A DNA stretch of 64,000 nucleotides from Chryseobacterium indologenes (lineage in GTDB: Bacteria > Bacteroidota > Bacteroidia > Flavobacteriales > Weeksellaceae), in contig DJTE01000023.1 of NCBI GenBank assembly GCA_002439165.1, positions 62,001 to 126,000 on the forward strand. The letters are read 5' to 3'. Made by a program: the position numbers and the translations under genes. The notes under the pieces are model-generated. The model had not been told where the DNA came from and searched no databases. It was given only the letters and a program-made list of their open reading frames with translations. This document shows, one piece after another, positions 57,257 through 64,000 of this stretch. Position 1 is the first letter of the stretch. Every line of letters starts with the position of its first letter.

Positions 57257-59872
57257 TTACAAACTTTTCAGTTTCTCTTCCAAAATAGCTATTTTATCCT
57301 GAGCATCTTTCTGCTTCTTACGTTCTCCTTCCACTACTTCGGGCTTGGCATTGGCCACGAACTTTTCATTGGAAAGTTTCTTTTCCACAGAGATCAGGAA
57401 TCCTTTCAGATATTTCAGTTCTTCTTCTGTCTTTGTTTTTTCTTCCCCTAAATCCAGGCTTTCGCTTAAAGGAATAGAAATTTCAGTAGCACCTACCAGG
57501 AAGGTAAAGCTTGGTTTATCTGTTTTGGTTCCGAAATGAATCTCAGAGACATTGGCCAGTTTCCTGATCACGGCTTCGTTCGCAAATTCTGATGCATTGG
57601 TATAGATTTCAGCCGCTTCTCTTGGAGAAATTCCTTTGGTCTGGCGGTAATTTCTAACTCCCGAGATCAGTTCTTCTGCCGTTTCAAACTTTCGGATCAC
57701 TTCTTCACTGTATTCCCCTGCTTTTTTCTGCTGGGCAATAATTAGTGCGTCTTCCGTAGTCCTTTCTGCGATGATCTGCCATAATTCCTCTGTTAAGAAA
57801 GGCATGAACGGATGTAAAAGTTTCATCAGGTCTTCAAAGAATGCAATGGTTTTGTGATATACTTCTTTGGAAAGACTTTCTCCATAATTCGGTTTAACCG
57901 CTTCAAGGTATGAACCGCAAAAATCATCCCAGATCAGTTTATAAATCAGATGCAGTGCATCAGAAATTCTGAATTTCTCAAACTGGTCATCAATTTCAGC
58001 AATGGTTTTATTCAGTTTGTTTCCAAACCATTCTATGGCCTGATTATCTGCTGTATTGGCTGGCTTATCTTCTTTATTCAGATTATTGATCAGACGGAAA
58101 GCATTCCAGATCTTTGTCATAAAGTTTCTTCCCTGAATCATCAGATCTTCATCAAAAAGAAGGTCGTTTCCGGCTGCGGAACTCAATAAAATTCCTACAC
58201 GAACTCCATCTGCCCCATATTTGTCAATCAATTCGATAGGATCCGGAGAGTTACCTAAAGATTTAGACATCTTTCTTCTCTGCTTATCCCTTACGATTCC
58301 TGTGAAATATACATTTTTGAAAGGAACTTCTTTTCTGTACTCCAGTCCTGCCATGATCATTCTGGCTACCCAGAAGAAAATAATATCCGGACCTGTTACC
58401 AGATCAGAGGTCGGGTAGTAATAATTGATGTCCTTATTTTCCGGATCAAGGAGCCCGTCGAATACAGACATCGGCCACAACCATGAGGAGAACCAGGTAT
58501 CGAGTGCATCGTCATCCTGTTTAAGATTTTCCATAGACAATCCGGCATTCCCGGTTTTCTTTCTGGCCAGCTCCAGAGCTTCTTCTCTGGTTTCAGCCAC
58601 TACAAAATCTTCATCTCCCGTTCCATAGTAATATGCAGGAATCTGCTGTCCCCACCAAAGCTGGCGGGAAATGTTCCAGTCGCGGATGTTTTCCATCCAG
58701 TGCCTGTATGTATTTTTGAACTTTTCAGGATAGAACTTTACCTCATCATCCATCACCACATCCAATGCCGGTTTGGCAATTTCAGACATTTTCAGGAACC
58801 ATTGTACGGAAACTTTAGGTTCTATAACGGCTCCTGTTCTTTCGGATGTTCCTACTTTATTTACATAATCCTCGGCTTTCAGCAAAAGATCATTTTCCTG
58901 TAATTCTTTAGCAATCTGCTTTCTTACATCAAATCTGTTCTGACCTGCGTAATGAAGGCCGTATTCATTTAGGTTTCCGTCATCATCCAGCGCATCGATC
59001 ATTTTCAGCTGGTGCTTCTGCCCGATTTCATAGTCGTTGGTATCGTGGGCAGGAGTAATTTTCAGCGCACCTGTTCCGAATTCAATATCCACATATTCAT
59101 CTTCAATGATCGGGATCACTCGGTTAACGATCGGTACAATTACATTTTTACCTTTCAGGTGTGCGTATCTTTCATCATTCGGATTGATACAAACGGCAGT
59201 ATCCCCGAAAATGGTTTCAGGACGTGTAGTAGCCACCGAAAGGAATTCTTCCGATCCTTCGATCTTATATTTAAGGAAATACAGTTTCCCGTTCTGCTCT
59301 TTAAAGATCACTTCTTCATCTGAGATGTTGGTCTTCGCTTCTGGGTCCCAGTTAATCATTCTGTATCCTCTATAAATCAGTCCTTTATTATAAAGATCTA
59401 CAAAGCTTCTGATCACCTGTCGGGAAAGTTTGTCTTCCATTGTGAAACGGGTTCTGTCCCAGTCACATGAGCATCCCAGTTTTTTCAGCTGCTCCAGGAT
59501 TGTCCCTCCGTATTTGTTGGTCCAGTCCCAGGCATGTTTTAAAAATTCTTCACGGGTAATATCAGACTTGCTGACCCCTTCAGACTTCAGTTTAGCAACA
59601 ACTTTGGCTTCAGTAGCGATTGAAGCGTGATCTGTTCCCGGAATCCAGCAGGCATTGAAGCCCTGCATTCTTGCACGACGGACCAGAACATCCTGAATGG
59701 TATTGTTAAGCATATGCCCCATGTGCAAGATCCCCGTTACGTTTGGCGGAGGAATTACAACAGTATACGGCGGCCTGTCATTCGGTTCTGAATGGAAGTA
59801 CTTGTTTTCCATCCAGTAATTGTACCACTTTTGTTCTGTTTCCTGTGGATTGTACTTTTCTGAAATCTGCAT
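57257..59872 (-). CDS. valS: valine--tRNA ligase
   Basis: An 871-residue class I aminoacyl-tRNA synthetase. The HIGH motif is in PPPNVTGILHMGHMLNN (GHMLN form) and the KMSKS motif in DKQRRKMSKSLGN. The editing domain (about 190-340) has ATTRPETIFGDTAVCI and GTGALKITPAHDTNDYEIG. The C-terminal 65 residues form the arginine/lysine-rich coiled coil typical of ValRS (LKGFLISVEKKLSNEKFV to the end). The length is normal. A -7 element, TATTTTTG, lies at 59901-59908 on the minus strand. Confidence 0.96.
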   Translation of the reverse strand: MQISEKYNPQETEQKWYNYWMENKYFHSEPNDRPPYTVVIPPPNVTGILHMGHMLNNTIQDVLVRRARMQGFNACWIPGTDHASIATEAKVVAKLKSEGVSKSDITREEFLKHAWDWTNKYGGTILEQLKKLGCSCDWDRTRFTMEDKLSRQVIRSFVDLYNKGLIYRGYRMINWDPEAKTNISDEEVIFKEQNGKLYFLKYKIEGSEEFLSVATTRPETIFGDTAVCINPNDERYAHLKGKNVIVPIVNRVIPIIEDEYVDIEFGTGALKITPAHDTNDYEIGQKHQLKMIDALDDDGNLNEYGLHYAGQNRFDVRKQIAKELQENDLLLKAEDYVNKVGTSERTGAVIEPKVSVQWFLKMSEIAKPALDVVMDDEVKFYPEKFKNTYRHWMENIRDWNISRQLWWGQQIPAYYYGTGDEDFVVAETREEALELARKKTGNAGLSMENLKQDDDALDTWFSSWLWPMSVFDGLLDPENKDINYYYPTSDLVTGPDIIFFWVARMIMAGLEYRKEVPFKNVYFTGIVRDKQRRKMSKSLGNSPDPIELIDKYGADGVRVGILLSSAAGNDLLFDEDLMIQGRNFMTKIWNAFRLINNLNKEDKPANTADNQAIEWFGNKLNKTIAEIDDQFEKFRISDALHLIYKLIWDDFCGSYLEAVKPNYGESLSKEVYHKTIAFFEDLMKLLHPFMPFLTEELWQIIAERTTEDALIIAQQKKAGEYSEEVIRKFETAEELISGVRNYRQTKGISPREAAEIYTNASEFANEAVIRKLANVSEIHFGTKTDKPSFTFLVGATEISIPLSESLDLGEEKTKTEEELKYLKGFLISVEKKLSNEKFVANAKPEVVEGERKKQKDAQDKIAILEEKLKSL

Positions 59873-59900
59873 AAATTCTGTTTCTTTAATTTACAATTTG

Positions 59901-59908
59901 CAAAAATA
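59901..59908 (-). promoter_or_regulatory. -7 promoter element of valS
   Basis: The minus strand reads TATTTTTG, about 30 bases before the ATG. Confidence 0.4.
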
Positions 59909-59950
59909 GTCTAAAGAAAAAAAATTTTAAGTATGAATTAAAATAATTTT

Positions 59951-59958
59951 TAACTTTG
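59951..59958 (+). promoter_or_regulatory. -7 promoter element of the DUF1573 gene
   Basis: TAACTTTG lies 42 bases before the ATG at 60001. A longer in-frame start at 59956 would fall inside this element and was rejected. Confidence 0.5.
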
Positions 59959-60000
59959 TTTCTCAAAATTTATCTAACAAACATATTAACATTCAAGAAT

Positions 60001-60465
60001 ATGAAAAAATTAATTGCAGGAATTGCATTATTTGGAACATTTGCTTTGGCATCTGCACAGACAATTACGTTTGACAGAACTGTTTACGATTACGGTACTA
60101 TCAAAACCAACGCTGACGGTACAAGATTCTTTACTGTAACGAATACTGGTGACAAGCCTCTGATCATTTCAAATGTAAAACCTTCTTGCGGATGTACGAC
60201 TCCTGAGTTCAGCCAGGATCCGATTATGCCGGGAAAAACAGCTAAAATCAAAGTTGGATACAATACTTCGGCGAACGGACCTTTCAATAAAATGATCGAA
60301 GTTTTCTCTAACGACCCGGCTAACAGCAGAAGTGTAATCCACATTCAGGGTAATGTAGACCCCAATGCTCCTGAGCCTAAGCCATTAACAGCTGCTGAGC
60401 AAAAAGCTGCTGCAAAGGCAGAGAAAAAAGCTGCTAAACTTGCAAAAAAAGCTGCCGCAAAGTAA
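60001..60465 (+). CDS. DUF1573 exported protein
   Basis: A protein of 154 residues from 60001. Residues 1-19 are a signal peptide (ALASAQ). The DUF1573 domain follows: ITFDRTVYDYGTIKTNADGT, FFTVTNTGDKPLIISNVKPS, the family hallmark SCGCTTPEF, MPGKTAKIKVGYNTSANG and VFSNDPANS. This is an immunoglobulin-like ASPM/SPD-2/Hydin-type strand fold. The last 30 residues are an Ala/Lys tail (EQKAAAKAEKKAAK), rich in KKAA repeats and probably helical. The protein is periplasmic or surface-exposed; function unknown. A strong terminator follows. Confidence 0.88.
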   Translation: MKKLIAGIALFGTFALASAQTITFDRTVYDYGTIKTNADGTRFFTVTNTGDKPLIISNVKPSCGCTTPEFSQDPIMPGKTAKIKVGYNTSANGPFNKMIEVFSNDPANSRSVIHIQGNVDPNAPEPKPLTAAEQKAAAKAEKKAAKLAKKAAAK

Positions 60466-60485
60466 TCTCTACTAAAAAAATACGG

Positions 60486-60516
60486 AAACCGTCTTCACTG
60501 GAGACGGTTTTTTTTA
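60486..60516 (+). terminator. terminator of the DUF1573 gene
   Basis: AAACCGTCT (60486-60494) pairs with AGACGGTTT (60502-60510), followed by a run of T. Confidence 0.9.
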
Positions 60517-60593
60517 TTACATTTATAGTACAACAGGCTTATTTAATCCTAATCTGTAAAAGTTCATAACCTTCTTTTAATCATTAATAATAT

Positions 60594-61463
60594 ATGGATA
60601 CCAATTTCTCAGACGACTTCCTGGTAAACGGAAAATTTTCAATAAAAAAAGCTTCAACAGCCTATCAGGGAAAACTTACCAAAGACGAAGGCACACAAAT
60701 GCTGATCAAAGAAAAAGAAAAGCTCCGCGAGCTTCAGGAAAAGCTATATGCTGACGGCAGCCAGTCTCTTCTGGTTGTTCTCCAGGCTATGGATGCCGCC
60801 GGTAAAGACAGCCTCATTGAACACGTTTTCGGAGGAGTGAATCCGCAGGGATGCAATGTAACCAGCTTCAAAACACCAAGTTCCAAAGAGTATTCCCATG
60901 ATTTTTTGTGGAGACATTATCTGGCTCTCCCCCAGAAAGGAATGATCGGGATTTTCAACCGGTCGCATTATGAAAGTGTTCTGGTCTGTAAGGTACATCC
61001 TGAGTATAACCTCAGCGAAAAAACCTGGTCTTCGGTAAAAGATTTTGACGGTAAGTTCTGGGAAAACAGGTATGAAAGTATCCGGAATTTTGAAAAACAT
61101 CTTTCCCAAAACGGAACAACGATCGTGAAGATATTCTTAAACGTTTCTAAAGACGAACAAAAGAAAAGACTCCTGGACAGAATTAACGAGCAGGAAAAGA
61201 ACTGGAAATTTTCTACGGGAGATCTTCCCGAAAGAGCTTTATTCAGCCAGTATATGGAAGCTTATGAGACGGCTATCAATGAAACCTCAAAAGATCACGC
61301 TCCCTGGTATGTGCTTCCGGCAGACAATAAATGGTTTGCAAGAGTGGCCGCTATACAGATCATTATTGATACCCTGGAAAAAATGAATCTGAAATATCCC
61401 CAGCTGAATGAAAAAGAAAAAGCAGGACTGGAAGAAGCTAAAAAAACACTCGAAAGTGAATAA
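60594..61463 (+). CDS. polyphosphate kinase 2 family protein
   Basis: A 289-residue cytoplasmic PPK2-type kinase that transfers phosphate between polyphosphate and nucleotides. The Walker A is LLVVLQAMDAAGKDSLIEHV (Lys71, Asp72), then VNPQGCNVTSFKTPSSKE, HDFLWRHYLALPQKGMIGIF with FNRSHYESVLV (the lid/Walker B side), and KIFLNVSKDEQKKRLLDRIN. The single-domain length fits PPK2 of class I or III; which of ADP, AMP or GDP it prefers is not decided here. It stands alone between the DUF1573 gene and the secreted-protein array. Confidence 0.92.
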   Translation: MDTNFSDDFLVNGKFSIKKASTAYQGKLTKDEGTQMLIKEKEKLRELQEKLYADGSQSLLVVLQAMDAAGKDSLIEHVFGGVNPQGCNVTSFKTPSSKEYSHDFLWRHYLALPQKGMIGIFNRSHYESVLVCKVHPEYNLSEKTWSSVKDFDGKFWENRYESIRNFEKHLSQNGTTIVKIFLNVSKDEQKKRLLDRINEQEKNWKFSTGDLPERALFSQYMEAYETAINETSKDHAPWYVLPADNKWFARVAAIQIIIDTLEKMNLKYPQLNEKEKAGLEEAKKTLESE

Positions 61464-61614
61464 TCTACAAATATAACATACTAATTCATAGTTAAATAAA
61501 TTAGTTAAATTTTACATAAAAAAACTCTATTTAGTGAATAATATATTGTTTATGTCAGTTTTTTTTATAATTTTATCAAAAATTAAGAACACCAAATCTT
61601 ATTAACTATTAACT

Positions 61615-61989
61615 ATGAAAAAAATATTATTATCAGCAATCGCTGTAATATGCCTTGTTTCCTGTAACAATGAGAGTACCGCTGCGGATACCGTACAAAA
61701 TATGAAAACCCCGCAGATGGAAAACTTCGACAAAGCTTTCAGAAGCCTGGGAGATCCACAAAACCGCCCTACCGAAGAAGAGAAAAAAAGAAACACCTCT
61801 GAACTGAGTGACAGAAGAAAAGCGCTTCTGGTTCCGGCTTCCAAAGAACTGATCCTTTCCACCGGAGTAACTGAAACCGAACTGATGAGAAAAACAGGCG
61901 GCGATATGGGACAGATCATTGTGTGGGCTACCCAGATCTATATGAAGAAAAGTGACGAAATCCGTAAGAATATCAAATCTGAAAAATAG
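61615..61989 (+). CDS. small lipoprotein A of the tandem array
   Basis: A 124-residue lipoprotein with signal and lipobox in MKKILLSAIAVICLVSCNNE (Cys17). The mature part is highly charged and helical: MKTPQMENFDKAFRSLGDPQ, EEEKKRNTSELSDRRKALLV, PASKELILSTGVTETELMRK, GGDMGQIIVWATQIYMKKSD. From MKTPQME to the end 92 of 95 residues are the same as in the second copy (63211-63588) by eye, whereas the signals and linkers differ. I recognise no family. Its stop lies 3 bases before the start of gene B, so the two are tightly coupled. An envelope role with the secreted partner is inference. Confidence 0.75.
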   Translation: MKKILLSAIAVICLVSCNNESTAADTVQNMKTPQMENFDKAFRSLGDPQNRPTEEEKKRNTSELSDRRKALLVPASKELILSTGVTETELMRKTGGDMGQIIVWATQIYMKKSDEIRKNIKSEK

Positions 61990-61992
61990 GTC

Positions 61993-62544
61993 ATGAAAAA
62001 GCTTTTATCACTATCTGGAATTCTGTTTATTTCTTTGATGTACGCACAGAACGGACCTCTCATCATCATGAATCAGTCTGTGAATTATGATTACCGGGGA
62101 ACTATTTTCGCCAATAATTTTGCAGGAGCAGGCTGCAACCCGGTTGTAGCGTCCTATGATCCTTCCATGATCCTGGTACCGGCCGGGAATACGGTACAAT
62201 ACAACAATTACCGGGACCAGTACCTTCCGGGATCTCCCAGTTCCGTGACCACCTGGTCTGTTCTTCTGGCCACAGGAGGAACCCCGAGTTTACGCCCCTG
62301 GAACCATCCCAGTCTGATACCGGGAGGAGTTATTTCCAACAATACCAAATGGTCTATGTCTAAGTTTCAGATGTTTCATGCAGGAACACTTACCCCAGAG
62401 ACCTATTTTTATGGAAATATCGGTGATGCTGCCAATCCATGTGTAAGCAATACAGATTACATCAATGCACTTCCTATGGGAGATGCATCGTGGTTTACCG
62501 TCACATCCGGCGGAACGGTATATACTTACCTGCTCATCAACTAA
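61993..62544 (+). CDS. secreted protein B of the tandem array
   Basis: A 183-residue exported protein. Residues 1-18 are a signal peptide (SLMYAQ). The mature part opens GPLIIMNQSVNYDYRGTIFA and has NYRDQYLPGSPSSVTTWSVL, RPWNHPSLIPGG and SNNTKWSMSKFQMFHAG, and ends GDASWFTVTSGGTVYTYLLIN. It is a paralogue of the gene that starts at 63595, with the same landmarks, and shares the opening and closing patterns with gene C. It is likely beta-rich; two cysteines (AGCNP, NPCVSN) could form a disulfide. No family was recognised. Confidence 0.75.
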   Translation: MKKLLSLSGILFISLMYAQNGPLIIMNQSVNYDYRGTIFANNFAGAGCNPVVASYDPSMILVPAGNTVQYNNYRDQYLPGSPSSVTTWSVLLATGGTPSLRPWNHPSLIPGGVISNNTKWSMSKFQMFHAGTLTPETYFYGNIGDAANPCVSNTDYINALPMGDASWFTVTSGGTVYTYLLIN

Positions 62545-62556
62545 TCTCCGGTATAT

Positions 62557-63087
62557 ATGAAAAAAATATCATTGCTTTTATCAGTAACGGCAGGAGTTCT
62601 CGTTTCTGCCCAGAGTACCCCACTGGTCATCCATAATTACAGTCAGTCTGATGCGGTGGGCAGACTCAGCACGGCACCACCGGGTGGAGGTCCGGGACCT
62701 TATATGTATGCTTCTCCTAATCCGCCTTACGGGAGCTATACCATTCCTGCAGGAGGTTTTACCCAATACAATTCTTTCAGTACTTCCGGAACGGTGCCTT
62801 TCCCTATCCTCAACTGGTACGTTTCAGATAATACCAATCCTTCCAACAATGGGACCTATGCCTATAATCACCCGTTTATTTCTACGGTGATGAATGCTGC
62901 CAATGAATGGGCAGGCTTTCATTTTGTACTTCATGATCCGGCAACAGGAAATACGGATGAATATAAACTGGGAGACCCATCCATTTATCCGGGATTCAGT
63001 AATTCGATTACGGGTTCTTTTTCCGGTGCTGACTGGTTTACCATTACCACACCCAGCGGCCCCACCACTTATCTAGAGATCTATTAA
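62557..63087 (+). CDS. secreted protein C of the tandem array
   Basis: A 176-residue exported protein with signal peptide at 1-18 (VLVSAQ). It opens STPLVIHNYSQSDAVGRLS, similar to PLIIMNQSVNYDYRG of B, and ends ADWFTITTPSGPTTYLEIY, similar to ASWFTVTSGGTVYTYLLIN of B. The middle (GGGPGPYMYASPNPPYGSYT, NWYVSDNTNPSNNGTYAYNH) is different, and it has no cysteines. It follows B by 12 bases. I read it as a diverged member of the same family without a lipoprotein of its own. Confidence 0.72.
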   Translation: MKKISLLLSVTAGVLVSAQSTPLVIHNYSQSDAVGRLSTAPPGGGPGPYMYASPNPPYGSYTIPAGGFTQYNSFSTSGTVPFPILNWYVSDNTNPSNNGTYAYNHPFISTVMNAANEWAGFHFVLHDPATGNTDEYKLGDPSIYPGFSNSITGSFSGADWFTITTPSGPTTYLEIY

Positions 63088-63210
63088 AAGAACGACAGTT
63101 TAGCGGTCTATTTTATCAACAATCATATGGAAAGCCTGATTACCGGCCTTCCCAGGGATCATATTACCCATTTTAAAAATAATATAGAGCTTATTACAAT
63201 AAAAAGAATT

Positions 63211-63588
63211 ATGAAAAAGTATTTTTTACCGGCATTATTTGCCACGTTAATGCTGATCTCGTGTAACAACGAAGGTAATGCTGTAAATACGGCAGAAAGC
63301 ATGAAAACACCACAGATGGAAAGCTTCGACAAAGCTTTCAGAAGCCTGGGAGATCCACAAAACCGTCCTACGGAAGAGGAGAAAAAGAGAAACACCTCGG
63401 AACTGAGCGACAGGAGAAAAGCGCTTCTCGTGCCGGCTTCCAAAGAACTGATCCTTTCCACCGGAGTAACTGAAGCCGAACTGATGAGAAAAACAGGCGG
63501 CGATATGGGACAGATCATTGTATGGGCTACCCAGATCTATATGAAAAAAAGTGATGAAATCCGAAAAAATTTAAAATCCGAAAAATAA
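63211..63588 (+). CDS. small lipoprotein A' of the tandem array
   Basis: A lipoprotein of 125 residues from 63211, with a lipobox in FATLMLISCNNEG. An in-frame start at 63127 would put 28 residues of unlike sequence before a perfect lipoprotein signal and was rejected. From MKTPQMES to the end it differs from lipoprotein A at 3 of 95 positions (Asn/Ser, Thr/Ala, Ile/Leu by eye). Identity at the nucleotide level is patchy, with runs of about 40 identical bases between blocks of synonymous change. B' starts 6 bases after its stop. The unit A'-B' repeats the unit A-B about 1.6 kb away. Confidence 0.75.
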   Translation: MKKYFLPALFATLMLISCNNEGNAVNTAESMKTPQMESFDKAFRSLGDPQNRPTEEEKKRNTSELSDRRKALLVPASKELILSTGVTEAELMRKTGGDMGQIIVWATQIYMKKSDEIRKNLKSEK

Positions 63589-63594
63589 AATATC

Positions 63595-64000
63595 ATGAAA
63601 AAAGTTTTAGCTTTATTAAGTTTGGCTGCCTGTTCTTTGGGGTATGCACAGGGAGGAACTCTTATTCTCAACAACTATTCCAAATTTGACTTTTACGGAT
63701 ACATTATTGCCAATAACCCCGCAGGAAACTGCTATCCTAATGTATCGTCCGCAAACCCTGACATGGTAAGGGTTCCTTATGATTCTCATATGGGGAATGG
63801 AAAAGAACTCAGATACGATAATTACAGGGACCAGTATCCTTCGTCGCTATATCCTATGGCCACATGGTCCGTAGCTTTAGCGAGCGGAAGTTCAAGCATT
63901 ACCCCGAGACCGTGGAACCACCCTTCTTTAGCTCCGGGGCTTACGATTTCAAACAATACAAAATGGGCTACCACAAAGTTTGTTATGTATTATCCCGGAA
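63595..64000 (+). CDS. secreted protein B' of the tandem array (cut by window edge)
   Basis: The first 135 codons of a paralogue of B. It begins MKKVLALLSLAACSLGYAQG (signal peptide) and continues GGTLILNNYSKFDFYGYIIA, NPAGNCYPNVSS, NYRDQYPSSLYPMATWSVAL, RPWNHPSLAPGLTISNNTKW, the same landmarks in the same order as B. An insertion (PYDSHMGNGKELR) lengthens the loop before NYRDQY. The end lies outside the window. It is coupled to lipoprotein A' by a 6-base gap. Confidence 0.75.
   Translation, partial: MKKVLALLSLAACSLGYAQGGTLILNNYSKFDFYGYIIANNPAGNCYPNVSSANPDMVRVPYDSHMGNGKELRYDNYRDQYPSSLYPMATWSVALASGSSSITPRPWNHPSLAPGLTISNNTKWATTKFVMYYPG

Noticed and set aside
63127..63210. Longer N-terminus of lipoprotein A'
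   Set aside because: A lipoprotein signal starts cleanly at 63211 and matches copy A; the extra 28 residues have no counterpart.
1..64000. tRNA, rRNA, CRISPR array, insertion sequences or prophage
   Set aside because: No cloverleaf-like or array-like pattern, transposase or phage structural gene was recognised in any intergenic region or reading frame. A tRNA scan was not run and would be decisive.

Overview
The window is typical flavobacterial DNA, most likely Chryseobacterium or a close relative (Weeksellaceae). The evidence is AT-rich coding sequence with short A-rich leaders instead of strong Shine-Dalgarno sites, many promoters with the Bacteroidetes -7 element TAnnTTTG, a PorX-type regulator of the type IX secretion system (T9SS), a T9SS-sorted protein, and a class Id-like ribonucleotide reductase. 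The genus is an inference from protein character; no database was consulted. No tRNA, rRNA, CRISPR array, insertion sequence or prophage was seen.

Layout. 1-7.3 kb: cut lpxD, an HD phosphohydrolase, an S41 peptidase, porX, a membrane protein with two L7/L12-like repeats, exonuclease III and an RlpA-like protein. 7.3-8.5 kb: about 1.2 kb of noncoding DNA holding two copies of a dispersed repeat. 8.5-9.9 kb: two secreted proteins of a VGIN/LDV family. 10.3-11.6 kb: rimO. 11.7-30.3 kb: one long minus-strand Wzx/Wzy-type exopolysaccharide or capsule locus. It encodes nucleotide-sugar enzymes, a WecA-like initiating transferase, glycosyltransferases, a 2OG-Fe(II) oxygenase, polymerase, flippase, tyrosine autokinase and export lipoprotein, and carries the decayed 3' end of one more glycosyltransferase gene. 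30.3-32.2 kb: recX and glyA. 32.2-35.1 kb: an arsenic-type island (arsC, a DUF6428-like gene, arsR with two operator-like sites), a thioredoxin-reductase-like enzyme and a divergent Fur-family regulator. 35.2-37.4 kb: a GT39 membrane glycosyltransferase and a zinc-ribbon protein. 37.5-42.1 kb: a MacAB-like ABC exporter operon. 42.5-45.7 kb: nrdB, a small alpha/beta-barrel-like gene, and a minimal nrdA. 46-52 kb: secreted proteins (VGIN family, L-type lectin, EF-hand/leucine-rich T9SS cargo), a membrane protein/HTH pair with an operator array, and the 3' stub of a lost outer-membrane protein gene. 52-60 kb: small metabolic genes and valS. 60-64 kb: a DUF1573 protein, a PPK2 kinase and a tandem array of secreted proteins running off the window end.

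How the genes work together. The polysaccharide locus should make an amino- and uronic-sugar-containing repeat unit on undecaprenyl phosphate, flip and polymerise it, and export it under control of the tyrosine kinase. PorX links to the T9SS that would export the 49.7-51.8 kb protein. The least explained part is the 61.6-64 kb array. There a nearly invariant small lipoprotein gene is twice coupled, with gaps of 3 and 6 bases, to a variable secreted partner.
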